Source of the DNA: Phyllobacterium zundukense
GTDB lineage: Bacteria; Pseudomonadota; Alphaproteobacteria; Rhizobiales; Rhizobiaceae
Assembly: GCF_025452195.1 (NCBI RefSeq)
Contig: NZ_CP104970.1
Span: 496,001-560,000, forward strand
Reading direction: 5' to 3'
Length of the DNA stretch: 64,000 nt
The notes beneath the pieces are model-generated. The model saw only the letters and a program-made list of their open reading frames with translations, made no database searches and was not told the DNA's origin. Within the stretch, counting starts at the first letter, position 1. The number at the start of each line of letters is the position of its first letter. Position numbers and translations under genes: made by a program. Below are positions 54,369-63,530 of this stretch, in pieces.

Positions 54369-55427
54369 CTATTGCTTGCCACCGGGAGTCAAGATTTTCA
54401 CTCGACGAGGATCAATGGTGACCGAAAGCGACGCGCCCGGTGCGGGACTGATTTCGCTTGGGAAGCGGCCATCCATTAGGAGATTGATTGAACCGATCCT
54501 GATAACAGTTCGGTAAGCGTACCCAAGATAACTGCTGCTCACGACGGTCGCTTTGAACACCGGCTCCTTATCCTGACCGGTCGCCAGTTTTATTGCTTCG
54601 GGTCTGACCACCGCTATGGACTCGCCTGCAGGCGCGTCGAAGGGCAGTCTTAGTTCGGCATCCAAGACCAAATGGCCGCTTGAGTCAGCCTTGGCCGGGA
54701 CCACGTTGCAAGCGCCGATGAATTCGGCTACGAATCTTGTCTTCGGCTCGTCGTATATTTCTGAGGGTGTACCCGTCTGCTCAACGGCACCTTTACTCAT
54801 GACAACAATTTTATCCGCGATAGCCAAGGCCTCTTCCTGGTCATGCGTGACAAAGAGGGTCGTTATGTTCACCCGCTTGATGAGCGCGTGCATTTCCTCA
54901 CGCAAGCGTAATCGGAGTTGTGCGTCCAGGTTGGAAAACGGTTCGTCCAAAAGCAATACCGCCGGCCTAACCGCGAGGGCACGAGCTAGCGCCACCCTCT
55001 GTTGTTGGCCTCCTGATAGTTCCTTCGGATAACGTTGCCGCAGGGCTGCTAGCTCGGTCAAATTGAGCATTTCGTCGACGCGCTGGCGCTTTGCCGTCTT
55101 GTCCATTTTTCGGTTGTCCAGACCGAAGGCAATGTTCTGCTCCACAGTCATATGCGGAAACAAGCCGTAGCTTTGGAATACCATACCCGTATCTCGCCGA
55201 TAAGGCGGAGCAACGGTAACGTCGTTGCCGGAAATGAGAACCATCCCGCTCGTTGGCTCAACAAATCCCGCCACCATTCGAAGCGTTGTCGTCTTGCCGC
55301 ATCCAGACGGCCCAAGCAGACAGACGATCTCGCCATGATGCATATCCAGAGAAAAATCCTCGACGGCGACATAATCGCCATAGGTTTTCCGAATGTTCCG
55401 GAGGGAAACGACAGATTGGGATGTCAT
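54369..55427 (-). CDS. Polyamine/compatible-solute-type ABC ATPase (PotA-like)
   Basis: 352-residue ATPase. Walker A is GPSGCGKTT (39-47), signature LSGGQQQR, Walker B LLLDEPFSNLDAQ, and the switch His is in THDQEEAL. A TOBE domain follows (AVVRPEAIKL). ATG 55427 is preceded by aaggaag at about 5 bp. It is the last gene of the minus-strand operon and serves the two permeases upstream. Confidence 0.92.
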   Translation of the reverse strand: MTSQSVVSLRNIRKTYGDYVAVEDFSLDMHHGEIVCLLGPSGCGKTTTLRMVAGFVEPTSGMVLISGNDVTVAPPYRRDTGMVFQSYGLFPHMTVEQNIAFGLDNRKMDKTAKRQRVDEMLNLTELAALRQRYPKELSGGQQQRVALARALAVRPAVLLLDEPFSNLDAQLRLRLREEMHALIKRVNITTLFVTHDQEEALAIADKIVVMSKGAVEQTGTPSEIYDEPKTRFVAEFIGACNVVPAKADSSGHLVLDAELRLPFDAPAGESIAVVRPEAIKLATGQDKEPVFKATVVSSSYLGYAYRTVIRIGSINLLMDGRFPSEISPAPGASLSVTIDPRRVKILTPGGKQ

Positions 55428-55437
55428 ATATCTTCCT

Positions 55438-56250
55438 TTAGCGGCCCACAACCTGGCTGACGCCAACGAGTTTTTCGATCAGCAGGATTACTCCAAGAGT
55501 AACCGCGATAACGATGCTGGAAACCGCGGCAACTGTCGGGTCGTAGCTGCTTTCGACAAATGCAAAAATCTGTACTGGAAGGGTAATCGTTGAAGCACTT
55601 GCTAGAAACACCGATAGTGTGACGTTCCCGAATGAGGTGACGAAGGCGAAAACCGCGGCGGCGACGAGACTCGGCATGAGCAGTGGAAGTGATACGCGCA
55701 GCGTCGTTCGAAGCGGTGACGCCCCGAGGTTCAATGCCGCCTCTTCCAGTGTTTTGTTGATCAAGCTTATGCCCGTAGACAATGTGCGTACGACGTAGGG
55801 CAGCATGATCAAAACATGGCTCAGGAATAGACCGGTGAACGACTGACTGAGGCCGAGCCACGAGAACAACTGAAGAAGCGCCAAGCCCAACACGACCATC
55901 GGAATTATGATCGGAGAGAGGAGCAGAGATGCGAACAGCGAGCTCAAGGGGAACTTGAAACGATCCAGCACAAAGGCACTGGCGAAGCCAAGCACAAGGG
56001 AAGCAATTGTCGCAAAAACCGCCAGGTACGCGCTGGTCCATAGGGCGACCATAAATTGCTGGTTCTGCCACACCTGCGCGTACCAGCGAAAGGAGAAGCC
56101 CTGGGGCGGGAACTTTAACAGTTCGCCTGAGTTGAACGATGCTCCTATGACAATGACCGCCGGGGTAAGCATCATTAAATAGACAAATCCCCGGACAGCG
56201 AGACCCCCATAGTGTAACACCCTGTCGGAGAGATCATGCTGGCTGGTCAT
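55438..56250 (-). CDS. PotC-type ABC permease
   Basis: 270-residue permease with about six helices. The EAA loop is TLEEAALNLGASPLRTTLRVSLP. It overlaps the upstream permease gene by 4 bp and is 10 bp from the ATPase gene. It provides half of the membrane channel. Confidence 0.9.
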   Translation of the reverse strand: MTSQHDLSDRVLHYGGLAVRGFVYLMMLTPAVIVIGASFNSGELLKFPPQGFSFRWYAQVWQNQQFMVALWTSAYLAVFATIASLVLGFASAFVLDRFKFPLSSLFASLLLSPIIIPMVVLGLALLQLFSWLGLSQSFTGLFLSHVLIMLPYVVRTLSTGISLINKTLEEAALNLGASPLRTTLRVSLPLLMPSLVAAAVFAFVTSFGNVTLSVFLASASTITLPVQIFAFVESSYDPTVAAVSSIVIAVTLGVILLIEKLVGVSQVVGR

Positions 56251-57176
56251 CGTCCGACCTTCCTCATCATCACATTGGCTCCCCTGATGGATGACAGTAA
56301 AAGGATGGTCATCACAAGTAGAATGATCGACATGGCCGCACCCAAAGGCCAGTTCAAGAGCACCATGATCTGCTCGTAGATCATTGCGCCAATCATCTGC
56401 ACGCGGTTACCACCTACAAGTCTGGGCGTGATGAATGCCGAAATCGTCAGGATGAATACCAACAACATCCCGGAGGCGATGCCAGGGGCAGCAATCGGAA
56501 TTATGACTCGTCTGAAGGTCGTAAGCCTATTGGCACCAAGATTTGCGGAAGCCTCCTCAAGCACCGTATCGATTTGCGATACAACACCCATCACTGAGAG
56601 AATCATGAACGGTAGAAACTGTTGAACGAGGACGAAAATAACCGATCCGTGATTGAACACCATGCGGACAGGTGACTCCACAATCCCAAGTGCCAAAAGT
56701 ATGTCGTTTATCATGCCGGACCGCCCGAGGACCACCAACCAACCGAAGACTACCACGACCAAGCTGAGCGTCATGGGCAGAACGACCGCGATCAGTCGCC
56801 AGCGCCGCTTCTTTGTGGAGAGCCTCGCCAGCGAGTATCCAACAGGGAAGCCGAGAACTGCACAAATGGCAGATACAGATAGTCCCAAACCTAATGTTTC
56901 GATGAGAACCGAAAAGAAGGTGCTATCAGATAGAAGCAATCGAAACTGCATCAGGCTGAAACCTTCGGCTCCGAGCGACCGTTCACCCGGATAAAGGCTA
57001 GTTCTTACCAGTCCGAAGAATGGCAGGATAAGGAATACCGACAGGTACAGGCCGGGAAGCGCTATCAGGGCGGCGAACCAGAGTCGCTGTCGATCTTTTG
57101 GCACCAAGGGCGTTTGCGATGTAACGTTCATATAGGACCACGTTAGTGAAGAGTCATTTTCGAGGACTTGCGTCAT
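56247..57176 (-). CDS. PotB-type ABC permease
   Basis: 309-residue permease with a 35-residue cytoplasmic tail before the first helix. The EAA loop is TVLEEASANLGANRLTTFRRVIIP, and AFITPRLVGGNRV is a PotB mark. It overlaps both neighbours by 4 bp, including the M24 gene upstream. Transport and hydrolysis are thus translationally linked. Confidence 0.9.
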   Translation of the reverse strand: MTQVLENDSSLTWSYMNVTSQTPLVPKDRQRLWFAALIALPGLYLSVFLILPFFGLVRTSLYPGERSLGAEGFSLMQFRLLLSDSTFFSVLIETLGLGLSVSAICAVLGFPVGYSLARLSTKKRRWRLIAVVLPMTLSLVVVVFGWLVVLGRSGMINDILLALGIVESPVRMVFNHGSVIFVLVQQFLPFMILSVMGVVSQIDTVLEEASANLGANRLTTFRRVIIPIAAPGIASGMLLVFILTISAFITPRLVGGNRVQMIGAMIYEQIMVLLNWPLGAAMSIILLVMTILLLSSIRGANVMMRKVGR

Positions 57177-58351
57177 GTCTTCGCTGCAAGCGACCGGTCG
57201 TACTGAGTAAGAGGTTCATTCCCTTCTTTAGTCACTAGAAACGATTGAGTGATCGCAATTCCAGCGGTTTCGAGCCACAAACCGGACATGCAATGAAAAG
57301 CCATGCCAGGTTGGAGAACCGTCTCGTCTCCGGGACGCAGGCTTGCAGTTCTCTCACCCCATGTCGGCGGGAAGCCAAGCCCGATCGAGTAGCCAAGCCG
57401 GGCCTCCTTCTCGAAGCCGTACTTTGCGATGGATCTCCGCCAAACTAACTCCACTTCCTCGGCTGTCATTCCAGGCTTGATATGATCCATCGTGGCGTTA
57501 AGACCTTCCACCACTGCACCCGCTAGACGAATGTAGCTTTCGGGGGTGCGACCGAGATAGACTGTTCGCGAGATCGGGCAGTGGTAGTGAAGACGCGAGC
57601 CAGCAATCTCGATGTTCAAGGCACTATCACTCTGAAGCGGCTGGTCAGTCCACAAACCATGAGGAGTTCGGACTCTCTCTCCAGCGCAGAAATGCGGGGG
57701 ACTTGTCGTGTAAACGCCACCGAATTCCGGCGTGCCGGAGATTTGTGTCTTGTAAATTTCTGCGACTACGTCACATTCGCGTATTCCCGGCGCACACTTG
57801 TCGATTGCGGCCGCGATTGCTGCGTCCGCAATTTGCCCAGCCTGACGCACGTATGCCTGCTCCGCATCGCTCTTGATCAGGCGCACCCTGTTTACAAGTA
57901 GTTCGCCGTCCGCGAACCGAGCGTTCGGAATATGTCGTACGAATTCCGCGTGTATGCGAGCGGTGTAGTAGTAGGCACCCATCTCCACGGCGAATACGCC
58001 TCGGTCGAGCCCGCGTTCCCTCAAGATGCACGAGGCTGGTTCAGCAGGGTGGTAGGTGCTGGATTGAACGTAGTGATCTGGGTAGGCGCAGATATTCTCG
58101 TCTTTCATATAGGTGGTGTCGCGAGCTGACACCGCGTCCTGGAAGCGACCAATCCAGATAGGCTCTTCCAGATCACACGACACGATGAGGAAGAGCGGTG
58201 TATAAAATGACCATGCATCAAAGCCGCTCAAGTAGAAAATGTTAGCAGGATCCGACAGAATGAGAGTGTCGAATTCGGACCTCTGCATCTCTTGATTTGT
58301 TGCTGATAACCGGTACTTGTATTCGGCTTCGGTGAAATAAAGAGCTGGCAT
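57173..58351 (-). CDS. M24 family hydrolase, ectoine-hydrolase (DoeA/EutD)-like, paralogue 1
   Basis: 392 residues with the creatinase N-terminal domain (about 1-150, with LSGFDAWSFYTPLF and YPDHYVQSS) and the pita-bread M24 domain. It resembles DoeA/EutD in GYSIGLGFPPTWGERTASLRPGD and in FHCMSGLWLE. The two Asp that bind metal in classical M24 peptidases read as Glu (NIEIAG) and Pro (YHCPISRT), so it is probably a creatinase-like amide hydrolase rather than a peptidase. The gene lies between the SBP and permease genes of its transporter. Ectoine is one candidate substrate, but the usual eutB, eutC and eutE genes are absent. Confidence 0.82.
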   Translation of the reverse strand: MPALYFTEAEYKYRLSATNQEMQRSEFDTLILSDPANIFYLSGFDAWSFYTPLFLIVSCDLEEPIWIGRFQDAVSARDTTYMKDENICAYPDHYVQSSTYHPAEPASCILRERGLDRGVFAVEMGAYYYTARIHAEFVRHIPNARFADGELLVNRVRLIKSDAEQAYVRQAGQIADAAIAAAIDKCAPGIRECDVVAEIYKTQISGTPEFGGVYTTSPPHFCAGERVRTPHGLWTDQPLQSDSALNIEIAGSRLHYHCPISRTVYLGRTPESYIRLAGAVVEGLNATMDHIKPGMTAEEVELVWRRSIAKYGFEKEARLGYSIGLGFPPTWGERTASLRPGDETVLQPGMAFHCMSGLWLETAGIAITQSFLVTKEGNEPLTQYDRSLAAKT

Positions 58352-58368
58352 CCGTTACCCCACAATAG

Positions 58369-59409
58369 TTAGCGCATCTCACGATTGAACCGAGCGAACC
58401 AGGAAGCGCGATTTTCCGCGACCTTTTTCCAGTCTATTGGTTTGATCATTTTTGCACGCTCGCCGTAGGTTAAGATCGTATTTGCCACGTCCTCGGGGAG
58501 TTGGACGTCGGTCGTCGGGCCAAAGCGGAAAAACTTTGCGATCTCGCGGACGAGTTCGCCAGACATTGCCTGCTCAATGAAAGCTGTTACTGCCTCGGGG
58601 TGCTTTGAGTTCTTGACGGGATTAAAGTATGAGCGAACTGAGTACAAACCCTCGGTCGGCGCTACCAGTTCCAAAGGCATACCCGCAATGCGCAATGCAT
58701 GAACGCGACCGTCCCAAAGACCGCCGGCCCATACCTCCTCCTGTTGGAAAAGTTGCTGTAAATTTACTGTAGACGGCGTTGTAGATGCTACGTTCGGCGC
58801 AATCTTTGCTAAAGCGGCGAACCCTGGATCGATGCTGTCCATTCCGCCGCCGTTACCCTCGGCTAGTGCTATCAAAAAGAGTAGACCGCCGGTATTCTCG
58901 AGATTAAACATCCCGACTCGATCTTTGAGCGCCGGGCGTGCTAAATCCACGTAAGAGGTCAGCCGCTCCTTCACATGATCTGTGTTGTACGCCAAAACCA
59001 TGGATGCCACGGCAATCGGTACACCGTAGTCGGCGAATTCGCGCATCCCCGGCAGCAGCCTTGAAACACTCGGTACAGTGTCTTTGGAAATTGGCTCGAT
59101 CACGCCGGCTGCAATCAACTCAGGCAAAGATGGGCTATCGCACAGAATGATGTCGTATGGCGGATTGTCCGGAGTTGCGATTACTTTGGCGACCGCGGCT
59201 TGACTCGCTCCGGGTGTGAACACGACTTTGAGTCCGGTCCGCTCGAGAAGGGGCTCCGAAATAAACTTTGTCATCAGTCGGTCATAGTCTCCCCCATATC
59301 CATTGATCTGCAATGTGATGCCCGACAAGGATTTGCCTTGGGCTCGAAGAATGCTCGGAGCGGCGAGGGCTGAGGCCACTGACAGACTGATGAATGTTCT
59401 ACGACGCAT
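58369..59409 (-). CDS. PotD/family-1 extracellular substrate-binding protein
   Basis: 346-residue periplasmic protein with a probable Tat or Sec signal (MRRRTFISLSVASALAAPS, cleavage after RAQ). The mature part has ITLQINGYGGDYD, GVPIAVASMVLAYN and GGLWDGRVHAL. It lies 17 bp upstream of the M24 gene, and the permeases and ATPase follow, so it supplies their cargo. The ligand is unknown, but it is probably the substrate of the M24 hydrolase. Confidence 0.88.
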   Translation of the reverse strand: MRRRTFISLSVASALAAPSILRAQGKSLSGITLQINGYGGDYDRLMTKFISEPLLERTGLKVVFTPGASQAAVAKVIATPDNPPYDIILCDSPSLPELIAAGVIEPISKDTVPSVSRLLPGMREFADYGVPIAVASMVLAYNTDHVKERLTSYVDLARPALKDRVGMFNLENTGGLLFLIALAEGNGGGMDSIDPGFAALAKIAPNVASTTPSTVNLQQLFQQEEVWAGGLWDGRVHALRIAGMPLELVAPTEGLYSVRSYFNPVKNSKHPEAVTAFIEQAMSGELVREIAKFFRFGPTTDVQLPEDVANTILTYGERAKMIKPIDWKKVAENRASWFARFNREMR

Positions 59410-59788
59410 GGCGTTGCGCTCCCCTTGTTAAAATGGCCATGAGAAATTATACATCAGCCATTTCGCGGTTTACCGCGAATTTGCGGTCCTGGACGCACAC
59501 CTCATGCATTCGAGGTGACTTTGCGCAGAAATTCTGCAAGAATGAGAGCGCATTGCTCGCGCAATGTGGTAACGCGGCAGGGTCGGCGTCTTGTTCCAGG
59601 GCTCCTATGCGCGTTGGTGACATAAACGAGCCGCTTTTACTTTGGATTGCGCCGCCTACATTTGGAAACAAGATGGCTTCTCGTGCGAAACGAAAAGTGT
59701 GACTGCTTATGAGCGCTGGCGCGCACAAAATGCGCGACAGGAAGTGTTGGGTCCGCGGTCCTTGCGGCGCCGAGTTGCATAGTGCCGA
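59410..59788. other. Intergenic region upstream of the SBP gene
   Basis: This 379-bp stretch between the amidohydrolase and SBP genes has no supported gene. It probably holds a promoter for the transporter part of the cluster. I did not find a clear -35/-10 pair or operator. Confidence 0.4.
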
Positions 59789-61150
59789 TCAAATATCGAG
59801 GTTGTATACAGCCCTGTTGTTCTTGTAGAGAATCATCTTTGCTGCCTCGATCGCTTCCTCCATCGAAAGACTTCCGCCGACCACCAGGTCGGTGAGAGCT
59901 TTTGAAAGGTAGCGTTTTCCCCAGCGGCCACCGAGCCAGTATAATTCCGGGATATGATAGGCGTCGCTCGCATACAGGATTTTCGAAAGAGGAACGACTT
60001 CCATCACCTGCAAATATCTTTGATAGAGATTCTGGTGGACGTGAGGCGTCATGACCGACAACTCAAAATAGCAGTTCGGGTACAAATGACTTAGCCAAGC
60101 CGCCTTACCTACGGACGGGTATCCAGCGTGAAGAGGAATAATTTTTGGCATCCGCATCATGTTGTCGCTATCAAACCTAACAACCTCTTCAAGATAGAAT
60201 GGATCTTGGTTGCGCAGAATTACGTCCGGGGCTTCACCATCGCCTGTATGGATTTGCATGGGCATGTCCCGCTTGAGACACTCTTCAAGTGCTAGCGTAA
60301 AGGTGTAGCGGCGCAAATCCTTAGTGATTTGGGCCGAGGACTCTCGGTCCATATCTGGAAGTTTGTGGAAAGAACTCCTGAGTGCCTCCCAGGAGGCATT
60401 GGCAGGCCCGCGATCGTGCAGCGGTCTGATAAGGCCAATGAAGGGAAGGAGATAGGACTTCATGCCGAACGACTTCTTCCCGTAGTTGCCTTCACCGTCG
60501 AGGATTTCGTGCAACCGCCTGATGAACCTTTGCTCGAATTCATCAAAGGAAATATCCAGATGGAAAAACTCTCTCTGGATTTCTTCGATACGACTGATGC
60601 GATGCGTACGGCAGGGTAAGATCGCTTCTTCGAAGCGACTGATCGCTGCCGGGCCTTTGTCCTCGTGATATCCAGTGTCCAGCATGATGTTCTGAATATT
60701 GGCATCTCGGAAAAGGCTGTTCACGTAAGACCAGTAATTCTTCCCGCGCTCGTTCCGAGCCTCTATCACGGCATCCAGAGTCGGTTCGCAGCCTAGGAAT
60801 TGGGCAAGTTCCTTAACGAGAAATTTAATGAACACGCCTTGCGAGATATCGTACGTAATACCGTCCACTTTGCTCTGAATATCGTATTTCTTGTCCAGAT
60901 CATGCCGGATAGCGTCATCACCGGTCAGCCACTGCGTGTAAATCCCGCGTGGAAAGTAGGCTGCAGTCGGCATGCCAGCCAAGGAGATGCGCTCCAAGTA
61001 GCGCTTTGGCGTGGTAATGGCGTCTTCATCGCTGATTGCATGGCAATGAGTGTCATCGATTGGTAAAGCGTCCACCGCTTTGAATATTGTTGCGAACTCC
61101 GGTTCCTGCCTGGATGAGAAGAGCGCCAAATGATCCAGATGGCTTGTCAT
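59789..61150 (-). CDS. COG2159-type metal-dependent amidohydrolase
   Basis: 453-residue TIM-barrel hydrolase of the amidohydrolase_2 group, FluG-N-terminus-like. The metal motif is DTHCHAI (HxH) near residue 33-38. Later ligands are in MQIHTGDGE, PLHAGYP, and YASDAYHIPE with the catalytic Asp. The size, about 450, suits this subgroup, and no signal peptide is visible. ATG 61150 follows ggagg at 8 bp. It lies between two M24 genes in the same direction. It may hydrolyse or decarboxylate an intermediate of the imported solute. Confidence 0.8.
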   Translation of the reverse strand: MTSHLDHLALFSSRQEPEFATIFKAVDALPIDDTHCHAISDEDAITTPKRYLERISLAGMPTAAYFPRGIYTQWLTGDDAIRHDLDKKYDIQSKVDGITYDISQGVFIKFLVKELAQFLGCEPTLDAVIEARNERGKNYWSYVNSLFRDANIQNIMLDTGYHEDKGPAAISRFEEAILPCRTHRISRIEEIQREFFHLDISFDEFEQRFIRRLHEILDGEGNYGKKSFGMKSYLLPFIGLIRPLHDRGPANASWEALRSSFHKLPDMDRESSAQITKDLRRYTFTLALEECLKRDMPMQIHTGDGEAPDVILRNQDPFYLEEVVRFDSDNMMRMPKIIPLHAGYPSVGKAAWLSHLYPNCYFELSVMTPHVHQNLYQRYLQVMEVVPLSKILYASDAYHIPELYWLGGRWGKRYLSKALTDLVVGGSLSMEEAIEAAKMILYKNNRAVYNLDI

Positions 61151-61304
61151 GTTATTAGTCCTCCGCGATCTTCAGATAGCTTGCTCGGTCGTAGTTTCGC
61201 CAAGAGCGGATCGGATCCCCGCGCTCCTGTGCGGATCAGAAACTCAATCGCGACGGTTAAGTGTTCCTGGCGCAAGGAGACAGGATCGTCCCGTCTCAGC
61301 AAGT

Positions 61305-62477
61305 TCACGTGATCTCGTAGATCTGCCGAGGTGACTTGGTTAAGACCTCGACCCCTGTGCTCGTGACACGAAAAGTTTCACTGATGACGTAGCCGAAATC
61401 TTCGTCGATCCAGTTTCCCAGCATCAGGTGAAACGTCATATTGGGCTTAAGCACCGTCATGTCGCCGTCCCGAAGGCTCGCTGTGGGTTCCGTCCAACCG
61501 ATGCCTTGCGCATAGCCACACCGCGATTCTTTTTTGAGCCCTTTCCGCTCGATCGTTCGGTAAAATGCATTTGCGACGTCACTGCAGGTGGCGCCTGGCA
61601 GAACGGCCCGAAGAGCAGCCTCGAGACCTTCCAGTTGAATGTCATGAACCCTGCGGAGCCGATCCGATGGCGCACCAATCGAATATGTTCGCATCAGTGC
61701 GGCGCAGTACCCATGTCGAGAGCCCGCAATTTCGATATTCACTTGAGAACCATCTCGAAGATCATCTTCGCTCCAAGGAATGTGACATGTGCCGGTGCGA
61801 GGAGAAGAGCACATCACAATCTCTTCGAGTCGTGTGCCCGGCTTTCCATTCACACCCCGGATGAGCGTGGATGCTATCTCCGCGCAAGCGTCAGCTTCGC
61901 GAACCCCGGAACGGAGGACTTCAGCAGCGCGCGCGATTGCGGCATCTGAGATCGCTGCTGCTTCGCGCATGACTTCGATCTCCAAATCGGACTTCACCAA
62001 CCGTGCCCAGGTGACCATTTTGGTGCAATCAACAAACCGCATTCCCGCTAATCGTCTCTTGAACTTCTCGACGGTAAGGGTTGAAAGGTTGTATTGTTCT
62101 ATCCCGATCCCGTGTTTTTCCAAACCTGCCGCCTCAAGATAGTCAACGACAGCATCGTAGCCATCCTTAGTAGGGTGGGCGATCAACTCTTCCGGATAAC
62201 CGATAATCTTTTCACGACCCATGAAGCACTGGTGAAGAGCTGCGGGTGCATCCATGCGCCGTAGGATGAAGACAGGCTCTTCTTCATCTGCTGCAACGAC
62301 CAACGCTTGAGGAACATAAGCGGACCTAGCCGTGTATCCCGTGAGATAGGTGATGTTGTGTTGGTCGGACACCACAAGTACCTGGACTTCTCGGCTAGCC
62401 ATTTCAGATTTAACAAGTGAAAGTCGCCGCAGGTACTCGTCTCGAGGAAACGCCTGCCGTCCTCTGCTGATCGCCAT
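61305..62477 (-). CDS. M24 family hydrolase, ectoine-hydrolase-like, paralogue 2
   Basis: 390 residues. The creatinase N-domain has NITYLTGYTARSAYVPQ, and the M24 domain has VNIEIAGSRHGYCAALMRT and CGYAQGIGWTEPTASLRDGD. As in paralogue 1, the classical Asp ligands are replaced (Glu in IEIAG, Ala in YCAALMRT). It is clearly diverged from paralogues 1 and 3, which are closer to each other. ATG 62477 follows gaggag at about 9 bp. The natural substrate may differ from that of paralogue 1. Confidence 0.8.
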   Translation of the reverse strand: MAISRGRQAFPRDEYLRRLSLVKSEMASREVQVLVVSDQHNITYLTGYTARSAYVPQALVVAADEEEPVFILRRMDAPAALHQCFMGREKIIGYPEELIAHPTKDGYDAVVDYLEAAGLEKHGIGIEQYNLSTLTVEKFKRRLAGMRFVDCTKMVTWARLVKSDLEIEVMREAAAISDAAIARAAEVLRSGVREADACAEIASTLIRGVNGKPGTRLEEIVMCSSPRTGTCHIPWSEDDLRDGSQVNIEIAGSRHGYCAALMRTYSIGAPSDRLRRVHDIQLEGLEAALRAVLPGATCSDVANAFYRTIERKGLKKESRCGYAQGIGWTEPTASLRDGDMTVLKPNMTFHLMLGNWIDEDFGYVISETFRVTSTGVEVLTKSPRQIYEIT

Positions 62478-62561
62478 AATTGAGATCTCCTCAGATTGCG
62501 AAAATATTTGAATGTGCGGCTGTTGCGGGTCGCTTGAGTCCTCACATCGAGGGATTTTGGT

Positions 62562-63368
62562 CTAGTCTGGCTCACCACCCGGTGTGACCGACTCCATTAC
62601 CATTCGGCAAAGCGTCGTGATATCGTACACTGGCAGGCCCGTGTAACGACGAACCGACTGCGCGATCCGCGGGAACATGGTGCACTCGAGCAGAATTGCG
62701 CGAATTTCAGGATGGATCTGTCGTAGTTTCTCAATGCATGCGCACACGTCCTGCTGGAGGATGGCCGCGTCTGTCGGTTCCGGCGGGCGTTTCATCTCAT
62801 TTTCCCAAGTCTGGGTACGTTCCAGACCGCCTATGACAACCCGAGCCTGTTCAGATGGATCACTGATATCTAACAGTTCTTTGCCGCAATGTGTGGCGTC
62901 GAAAGTTAAAACTGCCAGCTTCGCCTCGGCCGGCAACTGGCGGAGTATCATCGACACCAACATCAGCGCCGACATTGCCACTGGAACATCAACGGCAGCT
63001 GCGACCGCAGCTTGATGCCTTATCGAGAATCCGCAATCCGCGGTAATCGCGGAAGCGCCGCGCTCCGCGAGACGCTGTGCGGCGGCAACGAACGGCGTTT
63101 CCAGTGCTGGATCTCCACGGACGACGACTTCCGCCCAAGCGCCAGGGACGGTCTCTCTGATTGTGGAAAACTCGAATGTTGCTGGATGATGTAAAGACCC
63201 AACCGGTGAAGGCGCATCAATCATAAAACCAGGTTCAAGATCCAATATGCCAAGGACGCGACCGGCCTGGGGGGGGTGATTTAGGGGCACGTGAGTTCTC
63301 CAATTTTCGGAGGTAGACGACCGAATACGACTACCCAGTTTCCTGAAGGCGTTAGGGACAAAACCCAT
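62562..63368 (-). CDS. Asp/Glu/hydantoin racemase-superfamily protein
   Basis: 268 residues with the paired cysteines of the Asp/Glu racemase fold, in ITADCGFS and LLECTMFP. The family includes racemases, maleate isomerase and arylmalonate decarboxylase; EutA of ectoine clusters also belongs there. ATG 63368 is preferred over a TTG at 63443; it has aggtcgc nearby but only a weak ribosome-binding site. It precedes the M24 gene of paralogue 2 by 84 bp. A racemase or isomerase that prepares the stereoisomer for the M24 hydrolase is likely, but the exact reaction is unknown. Confidence 0.78.
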   Translation of the reverse strand: MGFVPNAFRKLGSRIRSSTSENWRTHVPLNHPPQAGRVLGILDLEPGFMIDAPSPVGSLHHPATFEFSTIRETVPGAWAEVVVRGDPALETPFVAAAQRLAERGASAITADCGFSIRHQAAVAAAVDVPVAMSALMLVSMILRQLPAEAKLAVLTFDATHCGKELLDISDPSEQARVVIGGLERTQTWENEMKRPPEPTDAAILQQDVCACIEKLRQIHPEIRAILLECTMFPRIAQSVRRYTGLPVYDITTLCRMVMESVTPGGEPD

Positions 63369-63530
63369 GCGACCTACCGCCGTTCGTTTGAGTAACGCGC
63401 AAGCGCGCTTGAAATCGTCGGCACATGACCGGCCACTATCCAAACTCTTTGCGCTCTAAAGAGTGCCTCCATGGATCCTTACATACGTTGCATGGGGGCA
63501 CGGTTCGTAGCCACATCAACACAGTTGCAC

